DNA from: Collybiopsis luxurians FD-317 M1 | Taxonomy: Eukaryota > Basidiomycota > Agaricomycetes > Agaricales > Omphalotaceae | Assembly: GCA_000827265.1 (NCBI GenBank) | Contig: KN834753.1 | Span: 898,686 to 962,685, forward strand | Direction of reading: 5' to 3' | DNA length: 64,000 nucleotides | Shown: piece by piece, positions 39,854-50,670 of the stretch | How the letters are laid out: each line of letters opens with the position of its first letter | Position numbering within the stretch: position 1 is the first letter of the stretch | Translations under genes and position numbers: made by a program | The notes under the pieces: generated by a model | Databases searched by the model: none | What the model saw: only the letters and a program-made list of their open reading frames with translations | What the model was told of the DNA's origin: nothing

Positions 39854-40465
39854 TTAGGATTCAGAGAACCGTAAAACAAAGTTGACTATGACAGCGACTG
39901 CGAACCGCGGAGAAGAAGTAAGACGAAAAGGGCCACGGTACGAGATGTGAAAACGTACTCAACAAAGCTATGCATAATAGCGTCTAATCGCCATTCGTTA
40001 GTACTAAGGAAACTAGCTGGGATATATCGGACGTACAGGTCCTAGCCTATCATCGTATGGGCCTCGTCCTCCCCTCCTAATAGAGGCAGCCCTCCAATGA
40101 TATGTATAGAGCGCATAAATCATGATAGCCATTGCTAAGTTGAGCGGATTGAGCGACGAGCTGGACTTTTGGGTGTCAGTGATTGCCCAGGAAATGTACT
40201 CACCTACGGCAGAGAACATGGCGGCGCTGATTTTTCCAACCTAATCAACGCAAAGAATGTTGAAAAGAGTAATGCTTCATCTGCATCTTGAGCTCACTTT
40301 ATCTCCAAAGTTGAGAAGGCCAACGGCGAGGCCACCAAGTACGACGGTGAAATGCAGCCATGAAAGAAAGGTTCTCTCGTTAGCAAATGAGACCTTGGGC
40401 TCAACACGAACTGGAAGAGCGATTCTTTTGGCAGCGGTTCTTTGGAGGAGGGGCTGTGTCGACAT
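39854..40465 (-). CDS. VTC1: Vacuolar transporter chaperone Vtc1 (DUF202 family)
   Basis: Vtc1 is the small membrane subunit of the VTC complex that makes and imports polyphosphate at the vacuole. The protein reads [18 protein letters not shown] then [18 protein letters not shown], a very conserved block, [20 protein letters not shown] (TM1), then [26 protein letters not shown] sequence (actually [15 protein letters not shown]). The last membrane segment is best explained by a 16-nt exon (TACGTTTTCACATCTC) between two introns, giving [22 protein letters not shown] with stop at 39854-39856. This matches the family length better than reading on into a short frame. The 3' structure is therefore an inference; the rest is firm. 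Confidence 0.9.
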
Positions 40466-40574
40466 GAAGGAAGGAAGCAGAAATGTCAAAGTAATTTGAA
40501 TTGTCGGACGAACGTTTGTGAAATGTATAAGATAAGATAAACAAAAAAGAATGCCGTAATGCCAATGTACTCAT

Positions 40575-41017
40575 TCATCCCAAAAGCCCTACCAACAAAC
40601 TCCCAACCGCTGTCAACATTGGCGCATATCTACTAACATAAGCTCTTCTGACAACGCAAAGAATGACATTACTTACCCCCAATGATTCCATGCTCCCTTT
40701 CCAACTTCAGAAAATGCCACAATAAACCCATCTGCAAATCCCACCGAACTCGCAGCGATAACAATCCAGCCCAATGTTTTACGGTCTCCAAAATAGGCCG
40801 CAGCGTATATCGCTAGACCCATGAAGATGTCTCGCACTCCGTAGACGGCCATGAGACTGTCAACCAGTTTGCGATCGGCAAGAGTAGTTGCGGGTGGAAA
40901 TCCGAAAAAAGTTAGAGCGTGCGTAGGGCGAAGGATGGCATTTATCCCGAAACCAATGGAAATGGTAGCAAAGACGGTGGATACGAGGCGCAGCATTGGG
41001 GAATTGGAGATGGCCAT
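40575..41017 (-). CDS. Small four-segment membrane protein, DUF4267 family
   Basis: About 135 residues. Starts MAISNSPMLRLVSTVFATISIG and reads on as FGINAILRPTHALTFFGFPP, LADRKLVDSLMAVYGVRDIF, MGLAIYAAAYFGDRKTLGW and FADGFIVAFSEVGKGAWNHWG. A 44-nt intron (gtaagt..gttag) joins G to RYAPMLTAVGSLLVGLLG and stop 40575-40577; the longer hydrophobic tail and clean splice favour this over stopping at the donor. DUF4267 proteins are common in fungi; function unknown. It lies 110 bp from VTC1's start and on the same strand. Confidence 0.85.
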
Positions 41018-41294
41018 CTTTGAGTTTGTAATTTGTGACGAGGAGGTTCTTATATCAAGGTCACAGCCGACTGAGACATTTCCGCAATATAAACATTAAA
41101 ACAGAGTCATGATTAATCATGGTATTCACTTTGAGTAGGGTCCCACCGGTCCCGATGACGAGTGTCATATACTTGCAGTCATCTCGGAGAAAAGGCATTA
41201 TGTTTACTGCATGAATATTATCAAAGGGTAGTAAAAAACCAAGTAAAGAACTCTGAAGAGGATAGCCATTTTTGTATACTTATGAGAGTACTAT

Positions 41295-42192
41295 TTACCT
41301 TCCACCAGGTCCACCGGAGCCTCCGCCCATCATTCTCAGCCTATCTGGATGTATCGAAGGCCCACTTCCTGGAAGTGATGGTGATGCTTGACCCTGACCT
41401 TGATTTTGATCTGCTGGAGGTGGAGGACCGCCAAAGTTAGCAGGAGGACCGCCAGCTCCGTTAGGAGGGAACGGGGGCATTGCCCCACCAGGAGGACCAT
41501 TTGGCGGGAATGGCGGGGGACCTAAAAACAAGAGTCAGTAGCTTGTACAAAATCGTAATGGATGACATACCTCCGAACCCTGGAGGAGGCATTCCGCCCA
41601 TACCCGGCGGAGGCATAGAGCCGTTGGGAGGAAATGGGGGTGCGCCTCCGGGAGGCATTGGGAATCCTAAACCACCAGGAGGGAAAGGAGGCCGGGCTGG
41701 GAAAGCAGTGAGCCAAATAAGAGTTGATTATAACTGAAGACCACGTACGTCCACCAAATGGTGGCGGACCGCCAAAGCCCATGGGAGGAAATTGAGGGGG
41801 AGGAGCACCTAGATGCTGGGGTCCAAAACCGAAACCACCTGGAGGAGGACCACCACTGGATTCGTAAGCTGAAGTGATCTGGTCAATAATACTTTGGGCC
41901 TTATCGTGTCCGAGGGCTGTTGAATTTGTAAAATAGATAGTCTAAAAAGATGAAGAAATTTGGACGCACAAGCGTAATAATCCTTGACATTGGCTAAATG
42001 GTTGCGACCGCTATTATGGGCTTTTCGGACTGTGGAAGGTACATGAGAATGATAGAGAAATTGAAGGATTAAAATATACGAACCTGAAGCTGAATCGTGA
42101 GTTAGAAATACATCGCAATAATCACAGTAATGTTTCTGAAGCGAATGGTCAGTGAAATGGAGAAGAATATGAACAGAAATGCTGACTGGCAT
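41295..42192 (-). CDS. YHC1: U1 small nuclear ribonucleoprotein C (U1-C)
   Basis: U1-C stabilises the pairing of U1 snRNA with 5' splice sites. After a two-codon first exon (Met-Pro, 42192-42187) and an intron at 42136-42186, the protein continues [17 protein letters not shown], the U1-type C2H2 zinc finger (C-x2-C .. H-x5-H), with [20 protein letters not shown] giving the two His ligands. The tail is Pro/Gly-rich and repetitive, with many [12 protein letters not shown] and GGMPPPGF units, as is usual in this protein. Stop at 41295-41297. Without the tiny first exon the in-frame upstream ORF would give a wrong N-terminus. Confidence 0.94.
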
Positions 42193-42259
42193 GATGGTTT
42201 GGTGGAGGTGGGGAGAACAGCACGTGTGGGATATTTTGGTTAACTTTTGGCTACGAACC

Positions 42260-42695
42260 ATGGATGGCTCTTCGTCGGGGATTCAGGAGCCCTTTGACCT
42301 CATTCGCCTGTCGCTGAGTGAACGGGTGTTTGTAAAATTACGGGGGGACCGTGAAATGACTGGGATTCTACATGTACGCCGCGATTTCATACTTGATATG
42401 CTTTCCGTTCATTTATTACAGGCATACGATGGCCATATGAATTTGATTCTGAGCGATGTAGAAGAAACCATTATGATTGTCAGCGAGGGCGAAGAGGCAA
42501 CCGTCAGTGTATGTGGCTTTGCATACAAATTTTCCTTCGTATAGCCAACTATCAAAGGTATACAGGTTGCAAAACGTAAAATGGATATGCTCTTTGTCAG
42601 AGGAGACGGTGTAATTCTGGCAAGTGTTTCGTTGAAATATCTATCTATTTATCTGACCATCTTTCAAATAGGTTTCTCCTCCTTCTCGTGCCTAA
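42260..42695 (+). CDS. LSM3: U6 snRNA-associated Sm-like protein LSm3
   Basis: LSm3 is part of the LSm2-8 ring on U6 snRNA and the LSm1-7 ring in mRNA decay. It reads [19 protein letters not shown], then [35 protein letters not shown] (Sm1 motif) and [13 protein letters not shown] (Sm2 motif), about 90 residues. Three introns interrupt it. The last one, 42620-42671, begins GCAAGT and restores VSPPSRA with a stop at 42693-42695, the expected short C-terminus. Using the GT four bases further would give an unusual 40-residue tail, so the GC donor is preferred. The gene is head to head with U1-C and its stop is 12 bp from that of the next gene. Confidence 0.94.
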
Positions 42696-42707
42696 AAATG
42701 TATATCA

Positions 42708-43181
42708 TTATTGTACCTCCTCTGCGAGAACATCGTCTGGCTCTGGAGCTGCTGCTCCCACTGGCCACGTTTCATCTCGAACCCAAGCACAGTGAATAAT
42801 CTTGATCTATATTAAACAAATCCATAAGAGCCTATTCAAAATATTTGACGGTCTGCTCACCACAAGACCCATCGGAAGCCTGCGTTTGAGTGATGCGCCC
42901 CCCGACAGGCCCTTCCAAACTTTTTTAATGCCACCTTCCCAGACTTGGTCATTGTAAATAGCATCCGGAGAGTTTAATAAATTCTCCAGTTTGTACCGAG
43001 AGGTCGAAGGAGGTGATTGGCGGGGAGTATCAGAATCTTGAGTAGAATTCTTGAGCCAGAGAGCACGTCTGGCAGCATAGTACTGAGGACCAGGTGCTGG
43101 CAGCTGCGCAGCGTCAAGAATATCCTGGAAAGATTCTTGAGAAGAGAGAGAATCCGAGTCTTTCAGTGCATCGGTTGTCAT
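42708..43181 (-). CDS. Small hypothetical protein, function unknown
   Basis: Two exons. MTTDALKDSDSLSSQESFQD, ILDAAQLPAPGPQYYAARRA, LWLKNSTQDSDTPRQSP, then EGGIKKVWKGLSGGASLKRR and LPMGLV. The intron gtgagc..atag leads to IKIIHCAWVRDETWPVGAAA and a stop at 42708-42710 after LAEEVQ. The Tyr/Trp/Gly-rich middle looks conserved rather than random and the splice is clean, so I accept it as a gene. No domain is recognised. Its 3' end overlaps transcripts of LSM3, whose stop is 12 bp away on the opposite strand; its start is 73 bp from GRR1's start. Confidence 0.7.
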
Positions 43182-43254
43182 GGACTGAAAAGTTGAAGAT
43201 TTACTAATTAGTAAACTGTTTGCACGCACCTTTCCTTCCCACACAACCACCACC

Positions 43255-46069
43255 ATGAAGTACCAACGACTGCCCTCCACAACCTCGCTTTCTGGCGACG
43301 ACGACGACGACGTCAACTCCAAACCCTCAATGCCTTTCGACGACGTAGACATCCAGTCCACTATCACCGTCTTCCCCGCTCAGTGGTCCCGCCCATCTCT
43401 TCCTTCTTCTTTTGCTCACAGAACTAGCAAGCTTTCTCCCATCTCCCGCCTTCCCCCAGAACTTCTCATCCATATTCTTAAACACATCCATTCTCGCGAT
43501 CTAGTCAGTGCTCTCCAAGTTTGTCGGACTTGGTGCGAATGTTCCGTGGAACTCTTATGGCACAAGCCGTATCTCAACAAGTATGCTACAGTTGAGAAAA
43601 TGGCCAGGCTCCTCGCTATCCCAGACCAGACTTTCACCTATCCCAGCTTTGTTCGCCGTCTTAACTTTCTCCTCGTGTCCAAGGACCTTCGTGACGATAT
43701 CTTTTGTCATTTCGGCAAATGCGATCGCCTCGAAAGGCTTACCCTGGTGAACTGCAATCAACTTTCGCAAGCCGCCCTTGTCCAGACTCTTCCTTCATTC
43801 CCAAACCTTGTCGCAGTCGATCTTACCGGTGTTACAAACACCTCCGACGAGGCTATTGTCGGCTTAGCTTCGGCTGCGGAGCGATTGCAGGGTATCAACC
43901 TCACAGGATGCAAACACGTTTCCGATGAAGGCGTTTTAGCCCTCGCGTCCAACTGTCCCCTTCTTCGTCGTGTAAAACTTAGCGGCCTCGAGGATCTCAC
44001 TGACAAACCACTTCGAGCCCTCGTCAAATCTTGCCCATTGCTGCTTGAAATTGAGCTTAGCAACTGCAAGCTCGTCACAGACGCTACTATTCGCGATGTT
44101 TGGTTATACTCTACTCACATGCGCGAGATGCGATTGGCTCAATGCTCCGAGCTGACCGACAATGCTTTCCCTGCCCCGATCAGACGGGACTCGAAAAGTG
44201 TTTCCGAACCTACACCCAATCCTTTCCCCTTACACACTGCCCGAGAATCCGCTGATCTTCCTCCGCTGATCATCAACCGTTCATTCGAGAACTTGCGCAT
44301 GCTCGACCTGACCGCTTGTTCAAAAGTCACAGACGAAGCCATCGAGGGTATCGTGTCGCATGCCCCAAAAATTCGTAATCTCGTTCTTTCCAAGTGCACT
44401 CTCTTGACGGATAGATCCGTTGAGAATATCTGCAAACTCGGTCGACATTTACACTATCTTCACCTCGGGCATGCCAGTAAAATAACTGACGCATCGGTCA
44501 GGACCTTGGCAAGGTCTTGTACTAGACTTCGCTATGTAGATTTCGCTAGTAAGTCTATTTCTGTCATTCTCGTGCCTGATGACGACTTAACCTCATCGCA
44601 AAGATTGCAACCTTTTGACCGATATGGCGGTCTTTGAACTAGCTGGACTACCCAAGCTCCGAAGAATTGGACTAGTTCGAGTTCATCAACTCACAGATGA
44701 AGCTGTCTTTGCACTAGCAGAGCGACATGCGACTCTTGAACGTATTCACTTATCTTATTGCGATCAGATCTCTGTTATGGCAATACATTTCCTTCTCCAG
44801 AAGCTACACAAGCTTACCCACCTCAGTCTTACGGGTGTCACGGCTTTCCGTCAGCCAGAATTGCAACGATTCTGTCGTGCTGCGCCTGCAGTGAGCTCAT
44901 GCCTGTAATGATCCCGTATCTTTCCCTGACATGATCACTAGGACTTTAATTCTGCGCAGCAAAACGCTTTCTGCGTGTTCTCCGGTGCAGGTGTGGTTCA
45001 GCTTCGTGCCTACCTCACCGAAACCTTTGATCGAATCACCGAACAAAATGGCACTGATGATACAGAGTATGAGGATGAGGATGATGAGGAAGAAGACATG
45101 CCCGAAGCAGAAGTTGACGGTGAAGGAGAGGACGAATATGTCTCGCGGACGTTGCTTGCCAACCACCCCAATGTTACTGTTCACCGGGGACACCAGCCGA
45201 TTAGCAATCGTACTCCTGCCTACCCCGGCAGATATTCTGAAGAGCATCATGCACTTCCTACCGTTCCCTCAGATCGTCCTATTCCAAACTCTCTGTTGGC
45301 CCGTTTAAATGCCGTGATGGCTACTGGACCTTCCTCCGCGCGCTCGTCTTCGTCAAACTCAAACAGATCGCCTCCTCCAAGGAACATCTCAGAAGCCTTG
45401 CCTATCATTGAACATTCGCAATCACCTCCGCCGAGTGATGTTGCGTCGAACAATAGTGGACATTCTACCGGGGCGGGCTTCTTTCGTTCGTACAACGAAG
45501 GTGCGGCTCTTTCACGAGCGAACGAAGTTAGAACCCCAGATTTGAATTTTGCGGAGATCGGGCATGGTAGAGGAGCGATTGGACCCTCGGCCTCAATGCC
45601 ATCTCATTTCAACACCACGCCTGCCGCATTCCAGCTGCGCCGTGCACAAGTGCATACTCCATATGCTCGTCCTCCAACTGCTGATCTCGAATCTCACCCT
45701 TCTTTGTCTGCTTCTGCTCGTCCGGTTTTCAGTCATCCCTCTCAACATGAACCAAGTGCTACGTGGCCTTATCATGAACCCGCCTCGCCGCCGCTCACAG
45801 GGTATGATGCTGAGCCCGATGAAGAACGTCGTTCCTCGGCGGAGTTGCATGAATCAGTCCGTGCAGCCCTTGACAGCGCTGTACCTTCTGGCTCTGGAGA
45901 TGCTCGAGGTCGCGGTGTCAAGAAAAGTTTTCGAAACACAATCAACGCCGCTGAACATAACCTTAGCTCTTTTTTGTTCGGGAGGCCCCCACCTCGCAAC
46001 CAAGGCTCTGACGAAAGTCAAGGTTCCAGTTCTAGCTCTAGACAGGCCACCGGTCGAGGGGGCTATTGA
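43255..46069 (+). CDS. GRR1: F-box / leucine-rich-repeat SCF subunit, Grr1 homologue
   Basis: Grr1 recruits cyclins and other phosphoproteins to the SCF ubiquitin ligase. The N-terminal part has an acidic-disordered start and the F-box LSPISRLPPELLIHILKHIH through ALQVCRTWCECSVELLW. Then come twelve or so LRRs of the cysteine-containing type, for example LQGINLTGCKHVSDEGVLAL and LLLEIELSNCKLVTDATIRD. A 56-nt intron near 44550 and another after APA restore frame to DFNSAQQNAFCVFSGAG. The C-terminal 350 residues are disordered, with an Asp/Glu run (EDEDDEEEDMPEAE) and Ser/Pro-rich sequence, ending RQATGRGGY. F-box and LRRs are intact, so it should function. Confidence 0.94.
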
Positions 46070-46368
46070 GCAGGGACGCCCCTGTATCAAAATCTACATA
46101 TCCTGTCTTTTCTGCAACCAACTTTCTTCTATAGTACATAGTTCGCTGCAACATCATTTTGCCGGATTTGAACATAATTCTTTTACATATTTCTGTGCAT
46201 ACTTTTGCTGGTACAACAATGTATTGGATTTGTAAATATATTTTCCTATTATAAATACCAGTCCCTTTGTCCCACGAGGTCAAAGCCACAGATCGCATTT
46301 AAGACTCAGTTGGGTATTTACTTTTTTTTATTTATTTACATCACTACCACCATCTTCACTCTACTGCC

Positions 46369-47995
46369 ATGTTCGCCTCCATCAAATTCGCTATTCGCAC
46401 AATCTACACACTCTTTATAAACCTCTTCACGCTCGTTTCATTTTCGAAAGGGCCTCGCCTTTCAGTCACGCCCTTCCCCGTTGACCTCGAATCCGGTTTG
46501 GAATTGCAAGAGCCGTCCCAAGGTCAGACCTGAATAATCACGAGATTGGCTTTTATGATACTGATGGGTAGCTCGCCCAGCTGCTTCATGCGTTCCATCG
46601 CCGCGTTCAGTTTCAATTCTTCCTGGTCCTAACCAGGTTACTGATCATCATTGCTTTTCTCCGCGTCAAACTGGCGCTGTATCTGGTACCGCTCGGCTTC
46701 CCATTTTTGAAACTCGCAAGTTCAGTCCTTCGCCAACGACTCCTCCTCGAAATCCTCTACCTCCACTTCAACGATTCGTTTTTCCCGCGTACCCTAGTTT
46801 TCGCAGTAACTCTGATAGTTTTCATTCTGTCATTGCCTCTCCGGTTAGTAGACCAGGATCCGCACGCTCAGCATCCTCAAGTACCAGTGACGGCGTGCGG
46901 TCACAATCGTCTTCCGCTTATTCGTCTCAGGCTCATGTTACCCCGCCCGCCAAGAAAAAAACTCACAGGAAACAAAGTCCCATCGTTTGGTTCAAGTCTG
47001 TTCCTACTGGGGCATCTGGTTCTTCGTCTTCACTAAGCAGCCTGCCATCAGTTGGCAGTTCGGTTTCGATACATTCTCTTCATCGTCATCGTTCGATTCG
47101 TCGTAATTCTTTCCAAGGCATTAAACGTGATCCCAGCTTGAGCTACAGGCGATTCACTGCTCGCTCGTCTTGCCAATCTAGGGTACTACGACCTCATTCT
47201 GAAGATCCTGTCTCCATAGTGAGGAAGGTTTTTGTCGAGTGTGGAACCGAAGTCGATACAGAAGGTGGAGGTGCCAGGGCACGTCTCATCAACAGGGAAA
47301 CTGTTAGATCATTCGGTGGAATGGAAATCGTCAACGAAGAAGAAGAAGAGGAAGAGCTTTTCAGCGCAAGACAGCGTAATCTTAGAAAAATGCAAGAGTC
47401 CGTTAGCGCTAGTTCTTGTTCGACTCCAGAGTCTGCGGGTCCTCCCACTCCAGCGCCTCATTGCGATTCCGTATCACCTGCTGTCGCCTCAGCTTGCCTC
47501 TCTGAAGTATTTTCTGATATTTCCTTACCGCCATCCATGTCGAGCCATCTTCCGTATCTTTGCAACCGAGCGTCCCTAGGCTTGGGAATATCGCTTCCTT
47601 CAGCCGGATTCGTATCAAGCAAAGTTCAAAATAGTCAGTTGACGACAAGATCCTCAAGCCTATTTGTAGATCAACGAGTATCTGTCGTGACATGGTCGGA
47701 CTTGGTGTCTTTCTCTAGCTACGGATTGAACGTGATAGATGACATACAGGAGAAGGATGAGATGGATAACAGTACCACTAGTCAAGAAATGGATGTACAA
47801 GAGCTTAAACGGGAGGGCAACGAAGAACCTGTGGGTGAAAGCCGATATCTCGACAATGATTCTGTTGAGGAATCAAGTACCGATCTGGCAGCGGTGCTGG
47901 ATTCGATTAGTATACTGGTTGAACAGGGACTGGATGCTAGGCTTTTGCTGTCGCCGCCACGCCAATTCCGTCGCATTGAGACAAGTTGCCCATAG
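46369..47995 (+). CDS. Hypothetical Ser/Pro-rich protein with N-terminal hydrophobic segment
   Basis: Starts MFASIKFAIRTIYTLFINLF, a hydrophobic amphipathic N-terminus that could be a membrane anchor. A 48-nt intron joins EPSQ to ARPAASCVPSPRSVSILPG, and the frame then stays open to the stop at 47993-47995. The rest is Ser-rich and disordered (SSSLSSLPSVGSSVSIHSL), with basic patches (KKKTHRKQ), an acidic run (NEEEEEEELFSARQRN), and the moderately conserved-looking VRKVFVECGTEVD and FGGMEIV. The C-terminal end has LDSISILVEQGLDARLLL. Codon use is like its neighbours. No family is recognised. Confidence 0.75.
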
Positions 47996-48436
47996 AGACC
48001 CCTTCTTTTTAGCGTAATTTCTTCTTTTAGGTTTTTGGTACATGTCTATATACACAAGTATCGCATATATTGCACACGATACCTACGAGAATGACTCAAA
48101 AGAGTCTTGATGATGGAACAAGGGACGAGAGCTAGTTTGACATGGACGACATTCGAGACCTCGTTATGGTCCCAAAAATTTCCGAAAGGGCTTCCGAGAG
48201 CTGCGGCGAGTAATTCTGCAATCCTGTGGACTAGCAAGCTTGCAAGGCCACCAAAACAATATCTAATTCCACCGCAAATCCATGACATCGTCGAGTAATA
48301 TGGTACATGAGAATTGATGTTGAAACTTTGCAAATGCAGCTATACAACATAAAGAATAAAGAATAAAGAATTGTAATCTCGGATGAAAAAATACTACAGG
48401 ATGGCGAACGATATTTGTGTTACTATAATGCAAAGT
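47996..48436. other. Convergent 3' intergenic region with short AAAGAAT repeats
   Basis: A 441-bp gap between convergent stops. A sequence of three AAAGAAT units (48351-48371) contains overlapping AATAAA-type poly(A) signals for the plus-strand gene. No gene accepted. Confidence 0.55.
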
Positions 48437-50324
48437 TCACGTAGCAAACACATCCGAGTCTACGAGTTTCAATCCCTGTGTCCGAGCGATTTTCGTGTGA
48501 GACCGAGACTTGGCTAGAGGCTTGACCTCTGTCCGAGATTTAGGATGTAAACGAGGATGCGCTTTTGGAGGTGAGCGCATGAATACGTCGAGATTACCGT
48601 CGTAGTCTCCCCCCTCCTCATCGTCAATCGAGAGCATTTCACGCGAGTTACCAAACAGCACCTTCCCCACGGGCTCTGGACATGCAGACTCAAAAATTGC
48701 AGGAAGATTTTTGACGCGACGCTTCGATGGGCTGGCCTCTAAAGCAACCTGAGCCTCAACACTGTAGTGAGATTGTGATTGCGGACGAGTGCGTTTACTG
48801 GGTGACAGCGGTGCAGGACTGACGATCATATGCATAGGAGATTCAACCGCCGTGGTTGAATACGAAGATTTGAGCAGACGTGAAGCATCTGGGGTACTGA
48901 GAACCATAGCATCTGGATTTGAAGGAGGAGGAATGTTCTCCTCTTCGTCGTGGGTTCGGGAAACAGCTTTCTTCTTCGTGCCTATAGAAAAGGTGTCAGA
49001 CGTTGAATATGAGCAGAAGCAGAAAGATAGATGGCAACCTTTACTTGCTTTCGAGTTCCCTTTACCGCTCCCTTTGGGAAGGACATGGGCAGCGCCTGAT
49101 ATGTCCTTCACTGATTTGAAGAGCTCGGGGCCGTCAACTAGTGTCTGCTGTACCTCCCAGTCAGAAGGGCGCATCTTCTTCCATTCCGCAACCACACATT
49201 GTGCCCACTCATCTGTTGTACCGGATACATGGTAGTCAATCACATCTGTCCACTCTGATCCGGGGGGAGTCTTGTTCACGAAAATTACTTTTCCTGCAAA
49301 CGCTTTTGCTGAGGAACTCTTAGTGGTTTTAGGAGGGGTTGACGAAGACGAGGATTTGTGTGTGTGAACAGCCTTTGCGAAATCCTTCACCAACTTCTTC
49401 AAACCGTGGACTTTCAAACTCGTGCCCATGATAATGAGCATGTCAGGTTTACGGGCAACATCGAGACCTTGGACCACACCGATCTCATCCCCAAGAGGGT
49501 GAGGCTCGTCATACAGAACTATGGCAGGCCGAAGAGAACCGACACGCAGTGCACGAGCAGAACGTGCAATACGAGCATTGGCTACAAAGGGCATTAGGCT
49601 TGTGTAAAAGTCGGTACAGAGGAAATGAACGCACAGCGTTGAAGGCATTCTGGGCAGTCAGGCGAAGAGCCTTTGCTGAAGAGATCAAGGTGTTCTTGCG
49701 CGCAAGGATACTCTGCAGAGCATGACTGGCATCGAACACGATGAATATCTCCATGCAGCTGAACATTTCGACATTGCTTAAGCGTTGAAGTCTTCGTTTT
49801 TGCTTTGCTGGTGCTTGAAACAGTGCTGCTTCCTGTGTTTCCAATCAGCCCTACTCTCTCCTCTAGACCATCCACGTTCTGGGTGTATGATCGTAATAGT
49901 TTGCCTTTGCTCTCTAGAGTCTTTATGAAATCATGGGTTGGTGTTGGTTCCGCCTTGTCAATCATTTGCTTTAGCTGAGAGATAAATGTGTAGAAAACGG
50001 CGGTGGAAGTGGGGTCGCGGAATAAAGACGCGTCAAAAAGATCGCGCCCTTTCAGCACCGCATCAGGAAATTGGGACTTGACGAGATTGTACAGCCCGTC
50101 AGAGGAACGGAAGTCCTGGAAAACGGAGCTCAAACTTGAGAAAGAGACAACACCGAGCGGAAAATTCTGAGACTTACAGGTATTCCTGACGAGCATGATA
50201 TTCCAGCGCCTGTAACGACCACAATTTTTTTACATTTGGCCACGGCCAGAGAAAGGTCGTTGAGAGCGCGTCTAGTGGAGAAATCGCCCTTACTCTCCTC
50301 CAAATCGAGAGTAACGGGAGGCAT
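48437..50324 (-). CDS. NAD-dependent deacetylase (sirtuin), HST3/HST4-like
   Basis: Sir2-family lysine deacetylase. Start MPPVTLDLEESKGDFSTRRA, then the NAD-binding VVVTGAGISCSSGIPDFRS (GAGxSxxxGIPDFR), SYTQNVDGLEERVG (TQNxD), and the catalytic His in QLHGDIHRVRC. Zinc Cys pairs are C-Q-S-C and CPEC. The C-terminal NAD loop is IIMGTSLKVHGLKKLVK and the Asn block IFVNKTPPG. A long Ser/Lys-rich tail follows with Pro-Ser sites (PLSPSKRTRPQ, ASPSKRRVK), ending KLVDSDVFAT. The order and the class I-type core suggest Hst3/Hst4, which remove H3K56 acetylation; that role is inference. About four introns. Confidence 0.92.
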
Positions 50325-50670
50325 TGTCGAAAGCCTTGCTGCACAGTATAGTGGGTGTTTCAAATATAGAGCAATGGGACTTGAAATGGAGAGAGCCTGT
50401 TGGGGATAGCTAGGGATAGACGAAAGGTTTAGGGTAGTATTAGAGATAGGAAAAAATATTCCAACGTTGGTCACATGTCGTGAGGACGCGTTTGAAAAAT
50501 GTCACGTGTACCGTGTTTCTCAGTCGCGTCGATAAATATAACAGTCTTGTATTGAGATCATGTCGGGATAGTACAGGAAAGGTATCACTTTACAATTACA
50601 AACGGAAAGTATTATATATGAAGTCACAATCAACTATTAAGAGCTGGACACTCTTGAGGTCTGTATTTCT
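50325..50670 (-). promoter_or_regulatory. Promoter region of the sirtuin gene
   Basis: A 346-bp gap, 5' of the sirtuin gene and 3' of the next minus-strand gene. It is AT-rich at 50560-50650. It contains a cacgtg (E-box-like) site inside tgtcacgtgtac near 50500. No gene visible. Confidence 0.4.
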
